Position numbers and translations under genes: made by a program. Positions 8,361 through 17,095 of a DNA stretch of 49,581 nt are shown piece after piece. The notes below the pieces were generated by a model. The model made no database searches, was not told the DNA's origin, and was given only the letters and a program-made list of their open reading frames with translations. The first letter of the stretch is position 1. Every line of letters starts with the position of its first letter. The stretch comes from Actinomycetes bacterium (GTDB lineage: Bacteria > Actinomycetota > Acidimicrobiia > Acidimicrobiales > JAJZXF01): contig JAJZXF010000009.1 in the NCBI GenBank assembly GCA_021802485.1, forward strand, positions 1-49,581, written 5' to 3'.

Positions 8361-8382
8361 TCTTTTTCACTTCCGTCGTCGG

Positions 8383-9927
8383 TCAGGGCCCGCTTACGAT
8401 GCGGCGCACGTCATCTCTCGACCTCGTCCGTACGAGCCGGCTGACCGCGTTTAGGTACGCCCTAGCGGAGGCCTCTACGACATCGGTCGACACACCGCGA
8501 CCCGACACCCTGACATCGCCGTCCTCGATCTGGACCACAACATCGCCCAGTGCGTCTATCCCCCCGGTCACAGACGACACGTTGAAGTCGACAAGCCGCG
8601 CCTCCACCCCGGTAGCATCCCGAATGGCTCTGCATGACGCGTCGATCATCCCATCACCGGTTGCGTCGCCTTCTGACTTGCGCCCGCCCAAGCTGATGAT
8701 CACGTGCGCTCTTGGCTCCTTCACCGTTCCGCCAGCAACCTCCAGGGACTCCAGCACGTAACCGGTCTCGACGTCAGCACCGAGCTCCTCCACGACAATC
8801 GCCTCAAGGTCCGCCTCGGTAATCTGCACCTTGCGATCGGCGAGCTCCTTGAAACGAGTAAAGGCAGCACTCAACGCTTCCCCTTGGACCTTGATTCCCA
8901 TCTTCGCGAGCGTGTCAGCAAACGCGTGCCGGCCAGAGTGCTTCCCCAGCACGATCTGGCTGCCCTTCTGGCCCACCTTCGAGGCTTCGATAATCTCGTA
9001 GGTCGACCGTTCCGCCAGCACCCCGTGCTGGTGGATGCCGGACTCGTGGGCAAAAGCGTTGCGACCCACAACTGCCTTGTTGTACTGGACGGGATACCCA
9101 GTTAGACGAGACACCAGCCTCGAGGTCCGGGAAAGCTCTTCAGTCCGCACCGATGTCGTGACCTCGTCGAAAACATCATCGCGGATCGCAAGCGCCATTA
9201 CTACCTCTTCCAGCGCTGCGTTACCCGCCCGCTCACCCAGGCCGTTCACGCATACCTCCACCTGACGAGCGCCTGCCTTCACCCCTGCAAGGCTGTTCGC
9301 GGTCGCAAGGCCAAGATCGTTGTGGCAGTGCGTCGACAGCACGTAGTCCCCTGCAATCTGCTCGCGAATATAGGTGATCATCGATCCGAAGTCCCACGGA
9401 ATCCCATATCCGACCGTGTCGGGAATGTTGAGCGTCGTCGCGCCGGCATCAACCGCGGCCGCGAGCACCTCCAGCATGAAATCAACGGGCGTACGCGTCG
9501 CATCCTGGGGACTGAACTCGACATCGTCAGTGAACTCACGTGCTCGCGCAACACCCGCTGTCGTCTCTTGAAGCACCTGTTCCGGCGTCATCTTGAGCAT
9601 GTGCTCCATATGGGTAGGGCTAGTCGAGATGAATACATGAATCCTCGCAGCATCCGCGTCTCGAAGAGCGTCCCAGCAACGGTCCACATCGCTTAGGTTC
9701 GTACGCGATAACCCGGCAATGACCGGACCATCCACCCCGCGCGCGATCGCCTGGACCGCTTCAAAGTCACCTTGGCTCGCGACTGGAAACCCCGCCTCTA
9801 TGTAGTCGACGCCGAGGTTGGCCAACTGCTCCGCAATCTCCAGCTTCTCCGCTGGATCGAGCGAGATTCCCGGAGATTGCTCACCGTCTCTCAGCGTCGT
9901 GTCAAAGATGATCAGATGCTCGGCCAT
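8383..9927 (-). CDS. leuA: 2-isopropylmalate synthase
   Basis: LeuA condenses acetyl-CoA with 2-oxoisovalerate, the committing step of leucine synthesis. The 514-residue protein has the HMGL-type TIM barrel (FDTTLRDGEQSPGISLD at the N-terminus; the metal-binding STHCHNDLGLATANSLAG; VNGLGERAGNAALEEVVMAL). A C-terminal LeuA dimer domain, site of leucine feedback inhibition, spans about residues 370-500. Homocitrate and citramalate synthases share the barrel, but length and neighbours favour LeuA. An upstream GTG (10026) lies inside the attenuator; ATG 9927 is chosen because MAEHLIIFDTTLRDGE is the family N-terminus. Transcription is governed by the attenuator upstream. Confidence 0.95.
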   Translation of the reverse strand: MAEHLIIFDTTLRDGEQSPGISLDPAEKLEIAEQLANLGVDYIEAGFPVASQGDFEAVQAIARGVDGPVIAGLSRTNLSDVDRCWDALRDADAARIHVFISTSPTHMEHMLKMTPEQVLQETTAGVARAREFTDDVEFSPQDATRTPVDFMLEVLAAAVDAGATTLNIPDTVGYGIPWDFGSMITYIREQIAGDYVLSTHCHNDLGLATANSLAGVKAGARQVEVCVNGLGERAGNAALEEVVMALAIRDDVFDEVTTSVRTEELSRTSRLVSRLTGYPVQYNKAVVGRNAFAHESGIHQHGVLAERSTYEIIEASKVGQKGSQIVLGKHSGRHAFADTLAKMGIKVQGEALSAAFTRFKELADRKVQITEADLEAIVVEELGADVETGYVLESLEVAGGTVKEPRAHVIISLGGRKSEGDATGDGMIDASCRAIRDATGVEARLVDFNVSSVTGGIDALGDVVVQIEDGDVRVSGRGVSTDVVEASARAYLNAVSRLVRTRSRDDVRRIVSGP

Positions 9928-10001
9928 GTTTGCTTTCCTCTCCCTTGGGTATTCCACTCTTGCCAACTCGCTCATGCCGGTTCCAACAAAGTCCACACAA
10001 C

Positions 10002-10032
10002 AAAAAACCCCCTGGCCCGAAGGCACAGGAGG
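10002..10032 (-). terminator. leuA attenuator terminator
   Basis: On the minus strand CCTCCTGTGCC-TTCG-GGCCAGGGGG folds into a 10-bp stem with one bulged U and a UUCG tetraloop, followed at once by six T residues. It lies between the leader peptide gene and leuA. A competing pairing is visible: GAGGC at the leader stop codon (10055-10059) is complementary to GCCTC at 10029-10033, the 5' arm of the terminator. This provides the anti-terminator expected when ribosomes stall at the leucine codons. Confidence 0.88.
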
Positions 10033-10057
10033 CTTGGCGAGCGCGACGACGCCCGCC

Positions 10058-10138
10058 TCAACTAAGAAGCAGAACCTGAGCTGTTACTTCGCCAACTGTT
10101 GTCACCCCGCGAGGGGCTAGTACATTATGAACCTGCAT
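10058..10138 (-). CDS. leuL: leuA leader peptide
   Basis: A 26-codon ORF begins with ATG at 10138 and ends just before the stop with GTT CTG CTT CTT AGT (Val-Leu-Leu-Leu-Ser). Three consecutive leucine codons next to the stop, followed by a terminator, are the hallmark of ribosome-mediated attenuation: scarce charged tRNA-Leu stalls the ribosome and prevents termination. There is no Shine-Dalgarno sequence. The ATG lies 10 nt after the -10 box, so the mRNA should begin only about 3-5 nt before it. It is too short for routine gene finders. Confidence 0.85.
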   Translation of the reverse strand: MQVHNVLAPRGVTTVGEVTAQVLLLS

Positions 10139-10148
10139 AATGAAATGT

Positions 10149-10177
10149 ATTATGCCACAGCACGCAGCCGGAGTCAA
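10149..10177 (-). promoter_or_regulatory. leuA operon promoter
   Basis: On the minus strand TTGACT (10172-10177) and CATAAT (10149-10154) are separated by exactly 17 bp, an excellent sigma-70-type promoter. The predicted start site falls near 10142, a few bases before the leader ATG. Confidence 0.8.
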
Positions 10178-10221
10178 AGATCCGCCGAAGGACTGCGCGG
10201 GATGTATTCTGAGATCGTTAC

Positions 10222-10932
10222 GTGCACGACGAGCGGACCAGGACGAGGATCGTGGCTATCAACAAAGCATTGCAGACAACACACGATGTCACGCAAGACG
10301 AAGCTCTGGCGCGCGCCGCAGGGCGCAAAGACCACCTAGAACACCCTCCGCGACGAACGCCCGCCTGGCTGGTCCCTCTGGCGGTAGTCCTCGTGGTTGC
10401 ATCGGTCGCCACCGGATGCGCATCGAACAACCCGGTCGCTGTTTGTGGATCACAAGCACACAAGAGCTACGCACATGCCGATCTCTCCGGCAAGAACCTG
10501 ACTGGCGATAACACCTGTGCAGATTTCACGGGGGCGACACTTACCAACGCCACCATGCAAGGCGGCGACTTCTCCGGAGCAACATTCTCAAACGCGATCC
10601 TCGACTCGGCCAACCTCTCTAGCGCAAACCTGACCAGTGCCAATCTGCTCTCCGCAAGTCTTGCAGGAGCGAGTTTCCAAGGCGCAGACCTTCGAAACGC
10701 AAACCTTTCGGGTGCAAACCTCGCTGGGACGAACTTCTCGAGTGCGAATCTGGAGGGCGCGAATCTGCTGGGGGCGTACTTGCGCAATGCCAACTTCTAC
10801 GGCGCGAACCTGAAGGGAGCTCAACTACCCTCTAGACCGGCAGGCAACGTCATGTGGCAAAGCGCAACCTGTCCCGACGGCTCGATCGTCGCCACCACCG
10901 GCGGCAGCTGCACAAGCGGAAACGGCGGTTAG
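10222..10932 (+). CDS. Pentapeptide-repeat lipoprotein
   Basis: The 236-residue protein has a cytoplasmic N-terminal stretch of about 45 residues, then a hydrophobic segment (WLVPLAVVLVVASV) ending in the lipobox-like ATGC, so Cys66 or thereabouts may be lipidated outside the membrane. Residues from about 80 to 205 are pentapeptide repeats of the A(D/N)LXX type, which fold as a right-handed quadrilateral beta-helix. The C-terminus (WQSATCPDGSIVATTGGSC) is a recurring tail in secreted members. The long N-terminal region before the hydrophobic segment is unusual for a lipoprotein, so a simple anchor is possible. The start is GTG; it is divergent from the leuA promoter. Function unknown. Confidence 0.75.
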   Translation: MHDERTRTRIVAINKALQTTHDVTQDEALARAAGRKDHLEHPPRRTPAWLVPLAVVLVVASVATGCASNNPVAVCGSQAHKSYAHADLSGKNLTGDNTCADFTGATLTNATMQGGDFSGATFSNAILDSANLSSANLTSANLLSASLAGASFQGADLRNANLSGANLAGTNFSSANLEGANLLGAYLRNANFYGANLKGAQLPSRPAGNVMWQSATCPDGSIVATTGGSCTSGNGG

Positions 10933-11232
10933 AGCTATGTCACTCGCTCGACCTGGCCCCTCCGACCAGCACTCAGAACGGCGACACACCCGGCGCCTTC
11001 GCGTGCTTCTCGCGCTTTGCACTGTTGCATCTGCTGGCGCAGCATCTGCCGCGCGCGTGCGAGCTGCGGACAAAGCCACCAGCAAGCGGCCCGTGAGTTC
11101 GCCGCAACATTGGCCTGAGGTGACACGAAAGAGCAAAGCCCGCAGCCACCAACCATAATCTCGCGGCCTGGATAACGACCTTCGGCTACTACCGCAGTGC
11201 GCCGCAGTGCCCCGTCCGCAACGCGGGGGCGT
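10933..11232. other. Intergenic region without a supported gene
   Basis: Short overlapping frames exist on both strands but have no ribosome-binding site or recognisable domain. I see no clear terminator or RNA. Confidence 0.4.
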
Positions 11233-11991
11233 TCACTTGCCGAACAAGTCCCCGAGTACTCCGCCTGCGACACCACCAGCGGCACCAGCAGTCACCGTGC
11301 TACTGGTGCTTCCCGGCAGGAATGGAGCAAGCGCGCCAGCGAGGTTTGGCAGCGGCATCGACTGCAGCCAGATACTCCCCGGACCAGTGAGAACAGCCAT
11401 GTGGTGGCCATCCTCGCCAAAGTAACGGTTCATCAAACCAGGCGTCCTTATGACCTGGAAGCTAACCGAAGTCTGAAACATCCCGACATGACCAGGGTGC
11501 GCTCGCATCGTCTGTCCAGCCACCAGGTTGTACGTTACAACCTCACCCGACAGCTCCACCCACGCTTTCGCTGTGCCGCCAAGCTTTTGGAGGATGAACC
11601 CCTCTCCACCAAAGATCCCGCCCCGAAACGACTGCTGGAAGCCGGCCGATATCTCGATTCCAGGCATACCACACAGAAATCCGCGACGATGCACCATGTA
11701 CTCGGCGCCCGGAGCCACATCTACGGAAAGGATCTTCCCAGGCACCTTTGCAGCGAAAGCAACCATCCCGGGCCCAGCGCCAGCGGTGTAGGTGCTCAGC
11801 ATCAAGCTCGAGCCGCCAGCCACACGCTTGATCGCTCCGAGAAACCCCTTCGACGCTCCCGAAGTACCGGTACTCATCTCGACCGTGTCGGTCATCCACG
11901 AGAACTCGCCGGCCTCCGACACCACGCTCTCCCCCGGTTGGAGTCCCACCTCTAGAACGGGAAGCACCGTTCCCTGAATACGATCTTCCAT
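11233..11991 (-). CDS. AIM24 family protein (TIGR00266)
   Basis: The 252-residue protein matches the AIM24/TIGR00266 family, a double-layered beta-barrel fold found in bacteria and, as Aim24, in mitochondrial inner membranes; its biochemical role is unknown. Landmarks are LQPGESVVSEAGEFSWMT near the N-terminus, repeated glycine-rich turns (FGGEGFILQKLGG), and the C-terminal Gly/Ala-rich GGVAGGVLGDLFGK tail. The start has GAGG upstream. It is a single gene on the minus strand between the pentapeptide lipoprotein and the thiolase, with no obvious functional link to either. Confidence 0.8.
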   Translation of the reverse strand: MEDRIQGTVLPVLEVGLQPGESVVSEAGEFSWMTDTVEMSTGTSGASKGFLGAIKRVAGGSSLMLSTYTAGAGPGMVAFAAKVPGKILSVDVAPGAEYMVHRRGFLCGMPGIEISAGFQQSFRGGIFGGEGFILQKLGGTAKAWVELSGEVVTYNLVAGQTMRAHPGHVGMFQTSVSFQVIRTPGLMNRYFGEDGHHMAVLTGPGSIWLQSMPLPNLAGALAPFLPGSTSSTVTAGAAGGVAGGVLGDLFGK

Positions 11992-12268
11992 TTCAGCCTC
12001 CTCTCAACCGCTGCCCGTGCCTCGATGCACCCGCGATTCATAGCGCTGCCTGAATCATCAATCACGCTGAAGCACAGCCATTGCTCACCCTTATGTCGGC
12101 AATACTACCGCTATTGGTCTCAGCCTGCTCTCCCGCTGTCACCTGCACGAAACGCGACATACGAGGCTGCGACCCAACGAGCCGCCGCCTGCTTCCCCGG
12201 GGCGGTACTCGGCGAATGTGAGCACGAAACCACTGGCCTCACGAGGATCTCCAACTCGACAGCTCCAA

Positions 12269-13453
12269 TCAGCCGGCGACCCTCAGTGCCAGTGCATCTC
12301 CCTGGCCACCGCCACCGCACATGGTTGCTACCCCTATACCGCCGCCCCTACGCTCGAGTTCCAGTGCAAGCGTGAGAACAAGCCGCGTCCCTGACATTCC
12401 TATCGGATGTCCAAGCGCTATAGCGCCGCCGTTCACATTGCAGTTATCGGAGGCGATACCAAGGTCGTCCATAGACGCAATCGCTACGGAGGCGAACGCC
12501 TCGTTGATTTCGAACAGGTCGACGTCACTCACTTGCAATCCGGCGCGGTCCACTGCCTTGCGCGCTGCACGCGACGGCTGTGTGAGCAGGGAAGCATCGG
12601 GGCCTGCGACCTGACCGTACCCTATGATTTCAGCCAGATATCCTGCTCCGAGCTTCTCGGCTCTTTCTTTGGACATCACGACAACGCTGGCGCCTCCGTC
12701 AGAGATCTGGCTCGCGTTCCCCGCAGTGACCGTGCCCGCAGGATCGAACGCTGGTCGCAGCTTTGCCAACGTCTCAACTGTCGTCTCAGGTCGCACTCCC
12801 TCATCCACATCGACCACCAGCGGATCACCCTTGCGTTGTGGGACCGAAACTGGCACGATCTCGCCGGCGAACCGGCCGTCTTTCGCCGCCACCGCGGCCC
12901 GTTCGTGCGACAGCGCTGCGAACGCGTCCAAGCGGTCACGCTCGATGCCTGCCTCCTTCGTATAACGATCTGTCGCTAGACCCATCCCGCAGTGATCGAA
13001 CGCACAGAACAGGCCGTCGTGCATCATCGAGTCCACGACAGTCGAGTCCCCAAGGCGATAACCCGATCTCGCCCCCGGAAGCAGGTACGGCGCTCTGGTC
13101 ATGGACTCCATTCCGCCAGCGACTACCACTTCGGCCTCGCCCATCGAGATCATTTGATCCGCGAGGTAGATACTGTTCAACCCCGACAGGCAGACCTTGT
13201 TGACGGTCGTCGCTGGCACCGTCATCGGAATGCCCCCTGCGACCGCAGCTTGGCGGGCCGTGATCTGGCCCTGGCCTGCGCCGAGCACCTGTCCCATGAA
13301 GACATAGTCAACCTGTTCCGGTGCCAAACCCGCGCGTGCGAGGGCTGCCGCTATAGCAAACCCCCCGAGCTCCATGGCACTGAATGCCGAAAGCGCTCCC
13401 GAGAGCTTTCCAATTGGCGTCCGGGCGCCCGACACGATGACGGCTCCAGGCAT
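12269..13453 (-). CDS. phaA: Acetyl-CoA C-acetyltransferase (thiolase)
   Basis: The enzyme condenses two acetyl-CoA to acetoacetyl-CoA, the entry into the ethylmalonyl-CoA pathway, or runs in reverse in beta-oxidation. The 394-residue protein has the catalytic nucleophile in VNKVCLSG (Cys88), the GGMESMTRAPYLL segment, the catalytic His in NGGAIALGHPIGMSG, and the second Cys in MCGGGGQG. Length and motifs fit biosynthetic thiolases. It is transcribed divergently from the crotonyl-CoA carboxylase/reductase gene 173 bp away, so the intergenic region probably carries both promoters. The symbol is by analogy; atoB or thlA would serve equally. Confidence 0.92.
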   Translation of the reverse strand: MPGAVIVSGARTPIGKLSGALSAFSAMELGGFAIAAALARAGLAPEQVDYVFMGQVLGAGQGQITARQAAVAGGIPMTVPATTVNKVCLSGLNSIYLADQMISMGEAEVVVAGGMESMTRAPYLLPGARSGYRLGDSTVVDSMMHDGLFCAFDHCGMGLATDRYTKEAGIERDRLDAFAALSHERAAVAAKDGRFAGEIVPVSVPQRKGDPLVVDVDEGVRPETTVETLAKLRPAFDPAGTVTAGNASQISDGGASVVVMSKERAEKLGAGYLAEIIGYGQVAGPDASLLTQPSRAARKAVDRAGLQVSDVDLFEINEAFASVAIASMDDLGIASDNCNVNGGAIALGHPIGMSGTRLVLTLALELERRGGGIGVATMCGGGGQGDALALRVAG

Positions 13454-13626
13454 ATATCTTCCTCCTCAACGATGCTTCTAGCTGGGCTATTTGGGCCTAA
13501 ATGGGCAGTTCCAGCGCAAGTATGACCCCACGCGGCCCCCGGGATGCTGCGCCGAGATGTTGAAGTTTACCGCAACGGGATCAGCGGGCGGCAGGTGCGT
13601 GACCAACGCGAGTACATTACTCCCTC

Positions 13627-14967
13627 ATGCGATCCTTCTTCGAAGCCATCCGCAACGGAGCCAGCGGAGACCAACTGAGTTCGATACCCCTCCCGGAAAC
13701 CTACAGAGCAGCAATAGTTAAAAGGGACGAGGTGGGCATCTTCGCGGACATCCAGTCAAGCAAGAAGGATCCGCGACGATCCATACACGTCGAACAGGTG
13801 AGCGTCCCAGACATAGCGCCTGACGAGGCATTCATCGCGGTGATGGCAAGTTCGATCAACTTCAACACCGTCTGGACGTCCACGTTCGAGCCGATCCCAA
13901 CCTTTTCCTTCCTAGCGCGCCTTGGCCGGGAAAGTAAGTGGGGCGCCCGTCACGACCTCCCCTATCACGTCATCGGATCCGATGCAGCTGGCGTAGTGAT
14001 CCGAACGGGATCCGCTGTACGAAACTGGAAACCCGGCGATAAGGTCGTTGTCCACTGCAACTACGTAGATGATCAGGATCCGTCGTCACATGACGACTCG
14101 ATGCTCGCAAGCAACCAGCGCATCTGGGGCTTCGAGTCGAACTTCGGCGGACTTGCGGACCTCGCACTCGTGAAGGCCAACCAGCTGATGCCAAAGCCTG
14201 CCCACCTGAGCTGGGAGGAGTCTGCGGTCAATCCGCTGTGCAATTCGACTGCTTACCGGATGCTCGTGAGCCGCAACGGTGCGGACATGAAACAGGGCGA
14301 CGTGGTACTTGTCTGGGGCGCTACCGGCGGCCTCGGGGGATACGCGATCCAGTACGTTCTAAACGGAGGCGGCACTCCCGTGGGTGTCGTCAGTTCACCA
14401 AAAAAAGCAGAGATTTTAGCGAAAATGGGATGCGCCGCCGTGATCGACCGCTCTGAGCGAGGCTACAAGTTCTGGAAGGACTCGAGCACCGCCGACGAGT
14501 CCGAGTGGCGTAGGTTCGGAAAGGACATCCGCTCTCTCGTGGGCGAGGACCCAGACATCGTCTTCGAGCATCCAGGGCGGGCAACCATGGGTGCGTCCGT
14601 CTTCGTAGCAAAGCGCGGCGGCACGATCGTGACGTGCGCTGCAACCTCGGGGTACATGATCGAATACGACAACCGCCACCTATGGATGAAGCTCAAGACC
14701 ATCAAGGGAAGCCACTTCGCAAACTATCGCGAGGCATACGACGCGAACCGGCTCATATGCAAAGGAATGGTGCAGCCAGTCCTGTCCGCGATCTACCCGC
14801 TCGATGAGAGCGGCGAGGCGGCATTTCAGGTGCACCAAAACCTCCACGAGGGAAAGATCGGGGTGCTCTGCCTTGCGCCGGAGAAAGGGATGGGAATCGA
14901 CGACCCAGAGTTGAGAGAACGCGTGGGCGATCAGCGAATCGAGCTGTTCCGCAACGAGGGAGCTTGA
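13627..14967 (+). CDS. ccr: Crotonyl-CoA carboxylase/reductase
   Basis: Ccr reductively carboxylates crotonyl-CoA with NADPH and CO2 to ethylmalonyl-CoA, the signature step of the ethylmalonyl-CoA pathway. The 446-residue protein is a medium-chain dehydrogenase. It shows the N-terminal substrate domain (MASSINFNTVWTSTFEPIPTF), HVIGSDAAGVVIRTG, the Rossmann fingerprint WGATGGLGGYAIQY, and the C-terminal FEHPGRATMGASVFVAKRGG segment typical of Ccr rather than generic quinone oxidoreductases. Simple crotonyl-CoA reductases are close relatives, so carboxylation is inferred from the neighbours. It is first of four genes: ccr, epi, pccB and an epsilon-like subunit. Confidence 0.93.
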   Translation: MRSFFEAIRNGASGDQLSSIPLPETYRAAIVKRDEVGIFADIQSSKKDPRRSIHVEQVSVPDIAPDEAFIAVMASSINFNTVWTSTFEPIPTFSFLARLGRESKWGARHDLPYHVIGSDAAGVVIRTGSAVRNWKPGDKVVVHCNYVDDQDPSSHDDSMLASNQRIWGFESNFGGLADLALVKANQLMPKPAHLSWEESAVNPLCNSTAYRMLVSRNGADMKQGDVVLVWGATGGLGGYAIQYVLNGGGTPVGVVSSPKKAEILAKMGCAAVIDRSERGYKFWKDSSTADESEWRRFGKDIRSLVGEDPDIVFEHPGRATMGASVFVAKRGGTIVTCAATSGYMIEYDNRHLWMKLKTIKGSHFANYREAYDANRLICKGMVQPVLSAIYPLDESGEAAFQVHQNLHEGKIGVLCLAPEKGMGIDDPELRERVGDQRIELFRNEGA

Positions 14968-14972
14968 TCTGA

Positions 14973-15410
14973 GTGGAAGCTCACACCCCAAGCGGGCCCC
15001 GTGACTGCCTGTTCACCGAGATAGACCATGTGGCAATAGCCGTCCGGGACCTCGACGCGGCGACGTCCTACTACGAGGAGACATTTGGAGCACGGGTAGT
15101 GCACAGAGAACAGATCTCCTCCGACAAGGTGGAGGAAGCCTTGATCCAAGTCGCCGACTCCTTCATCCAGCTGCTCCGTCCAACAAGCGACGAGTCGGGT
15201 GTTGCGCGATTCATCGAGACCAGAGGTGAGGGACTCCACCATGTTGGCTACCGGGTCGCAAGCTGCGCGGCTGCGCTCGAGGCGGTGAAGCGGGCAGGGG
15301 GGCGAATGATCGACGCCGCTCCCCGACCCGGCTCCCGCGGGACCATGGTCGCGTTCGTGCATCCGAAGGGAGCATTCGGAACGCTGATCGAGCTGGTGGA
15401 AGAGGGATAG
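14973..15410 (+). CDS. epi: Methylmalonyl/ethylmalonyl-CoA epimerase
   Basis: The 145-residue protein is a vicinal-oxygen-chelate metalloenzyme that interconverts the 2R and 2S forms of methylmalonyl-CoA and ethylmalonyl-CoA. The two beta-alpha-beta modules are clear: ITEIDHVAIAVRDLDAATSYY with the first metal His, and GLHHVGYRVAS with the second His; the C-terminal GTLIELVEE supplies the Glu ligand. The GTG start lies 5 bp after the ccr stop, so co-transcription is certain in practice. In the ethylmalonyl-CoA pathway one epimerase serves both substrates, which fits its place between ccr and pccB. Confidence 0.92.
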   Translation: MEAHTPSGPRDCLFTEIDHVAIAVRDLDAATSYYEETFGARVVHREQISSDKVEEALIQVADSFIQLLRPTSDESGVARFIETRGEGLHHVGYRVASCAAALEAVKRAGGRMIDAAPRPGSRGTMVAFVHPKGAFGTLIELVEEG

Positions 15411-15538
15411 CCGGACGTGCACAGCAGACCACTATGTGCCCGGACTACCAGCAGACCCGCTTCCCCCCGGTCGCAGACCATACGACGCCAGCTACACCAG
15501 CACGACTATGCCGATAATGTGAACAGCGAGGTACGCCG

Positions 15539-17095
15539 ATGAACCACCCGATGAACGAACTTCTCGCCGACCTTGCGAGCCGCAAGGAAAAGGCGCTACA
15601 GGCTGGATCCCAGCGAGCAGTGGAGCGCCATCATTCGAAGGGAAAGATGACCGCTCGTGAGCGAATCGACTACTTGCTCGATGAGGGGTCCTTCCAAGAA
15701 CTAGACATGCTCGCGCACCACCGGGCTCACGGCATGGGTCTCGAGCGCACGCACCCGTACACTGACGGCGTGGTGACGGGCTTCGGGACCATCGACGCAA
15801 GACGCGTCTGCCTGTTCAGCCAGGACTTCACGGTCTTCGGCGGAGCGCTCGGCGAGGTCTTCGCTGAGAAGGTGCACAAGATCATGGATCTCGCTGAGAC
15901 GATGGGCGTCCCAATGATCGGGCTCAACGACGGAGCGGGCGCGAGAATCCAAGAAGGCGTGGTCTCGCTTGCGTCTTACGGCGGGATATTCTTCAGGAAC
16001 GTTCGCGCGTCGGGAGTGATACCACAGATAAGCGTGGTGCTCGGGCCATGCGCGGGTGGCGCGGTCTACAGCCCCGCGATCACCGACTTCGTCTTCATGG
16101 TCCAAAAGACAAGCCACATGTTCATCACCGGGCCGGATGTGGTGAAAACGGTCACGGGCGAGGACGTCACCCTCGAGGAGCTTGGCGGGGCTGCAAGCCA
16201 CGCAAGCAAGTCCGGCGTTGCAAACTTCGTCTCCCCGGATGAGAAATCGTGTCTGGACGACGTTCGTTACCTGGTAAGCCTCCTTCCGGCAAACAACCTA
16301 GAGGAGCCGCCGCGCGAGGTGAGCTCTGACGACCCGGAGCGCTTGGTTCCCGAGCTGATAGACATCATGCCAACGAGCCCGAACCAGCCCTACGACATGA
16401 AGGAGATTATCGCCGCGGTCGTCGACAACGGTGATTACTTCGAGTACTCGGCCCAGTGGGGAAGGAGCCTCACCTGTGGGTTCGCTCGGATAGACGGCAG
16501 GGTCGTCGGCATCGTTGGAAACCAACCCCAGTCACTAGCTGGAGTTCTCGACATCACCTCGTCGGAAAAGGGTGCCCGTTTCGTGCGGACCTGCGACTCG
16601 TTCAACATTCCCCTCGTCACCTTCGTCGACGTGCCGGGATTCATGCCCGGCAGCGACCAGGAGTACGGCGGCATCATCCGCCACGGGGCAAAGCTCCTCT
16701 ACGCCTACTGCGAGGCCACGGTACCTCGGATACAGGTAATAACCCGGAAGGCCTACGGTGGCGCGTACGTCGTCATGAATTCCAAATCGATTGGCGCGGA
16801 CCTCGCGTTCGCATGGCCTTCGGCCGAGCTCGCGGTCATGGGACCCCAGGGAGCAATCGAAATCGTCCACCGCAGGGAGCTCGAGAGCGCAGAAGACCCC
16901 GCTGCAAGACGCGCTGAGCTCGTCGAGGAGTACACCGAGCGCTATGCGAACCCATACATAGCCGCAGCGCGAGGATATGTCGACGACGTAATCGACCCTA
17001 GCGAGACAAGGCGCGTGCTGGTCCGAAGCCTCGACATGCTCGCAAGCAAGCGCGAGGAGCTCCCGAGAAGAAAGCACGGGAACATCCCGTTATGA
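15539..17095 (+). CDS. pccB: Propionyl-CoA carboxylase beta (carboxyltransferase) subunit
   Basis: The 518-residue protein transfers carboxyl from biotin to propionyl-CoA, giving methylmalonyl-CoA. The two crotonase-type halves are visible: N-terminal KGKMTARERIDYLLDEGSF, IGLNDGAGARIQEGVVSLA and GPCAGGAVYSPAITDF; C-terminal VDVPGFMPGSDQEYGGIIRHGAKLL then ITRKAYGGAYVVMNSK. The DVPGFMPG segment and length agree with PccB/AccD-type subunits; acetyl-CoA or methylmalonyl-CoA decarboxylase specificity cannot be excluded. No biotin carboxylase alpha gene is in the window, so it must use one elsewhere. The stop overlaps the next ORF in ATGA. Confidence 0.93.
   Translation: MNHPMNELLADLASRKEKALQAGSQRAVERHHSKGKMTARERIDYLLDEGSFQELDMLAHHRAHGMGLERTHPYTDGVVTGFGTIDARRVCLFSQDFTVFGGALGEVFAEKVHKIMDLAETMGVPMIGLNDGAGARIQEGVVSLASYGGIFFRNVRASGVIPQISVVLGPCAGGAVYSPAITDFVFMVQKTSHMFITGPDVVKTVTGEDVTLEELGGAASHASKSGVANFVSPDEKSCLDDVRYLVSLLPANNLEEPPREVSSDDPERLVPELIDIMPTSPNQPYDMKEIIAAVVDNGDYFEYSAQWGRSLTCGFARIDGRVVGIVGNQPQSLAGVLDITSSEKGARFVRTCDSFNIPLVTFVDVPGFMPGSDQEYGGIIRHGAKLLYAYCEATVPRIQVITRKAYGGAYVVMNSKSIGADLAFAWPSAELAVMGPQGAIEIVHRRELESAEDPAARRAELVEEYTERYANPYIAAARGYVDDVIDPSETRRVLVRSLDMLASKREELPRRKHGNIPL

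Noticed and set aside
10937-11158. Plus-strand ORF with an Ala-rich hydrophobic stretch
   Set aside because: It has no ribosome-binding site and lies among equally long frames on the other strand; nothing recognisable is encoded.
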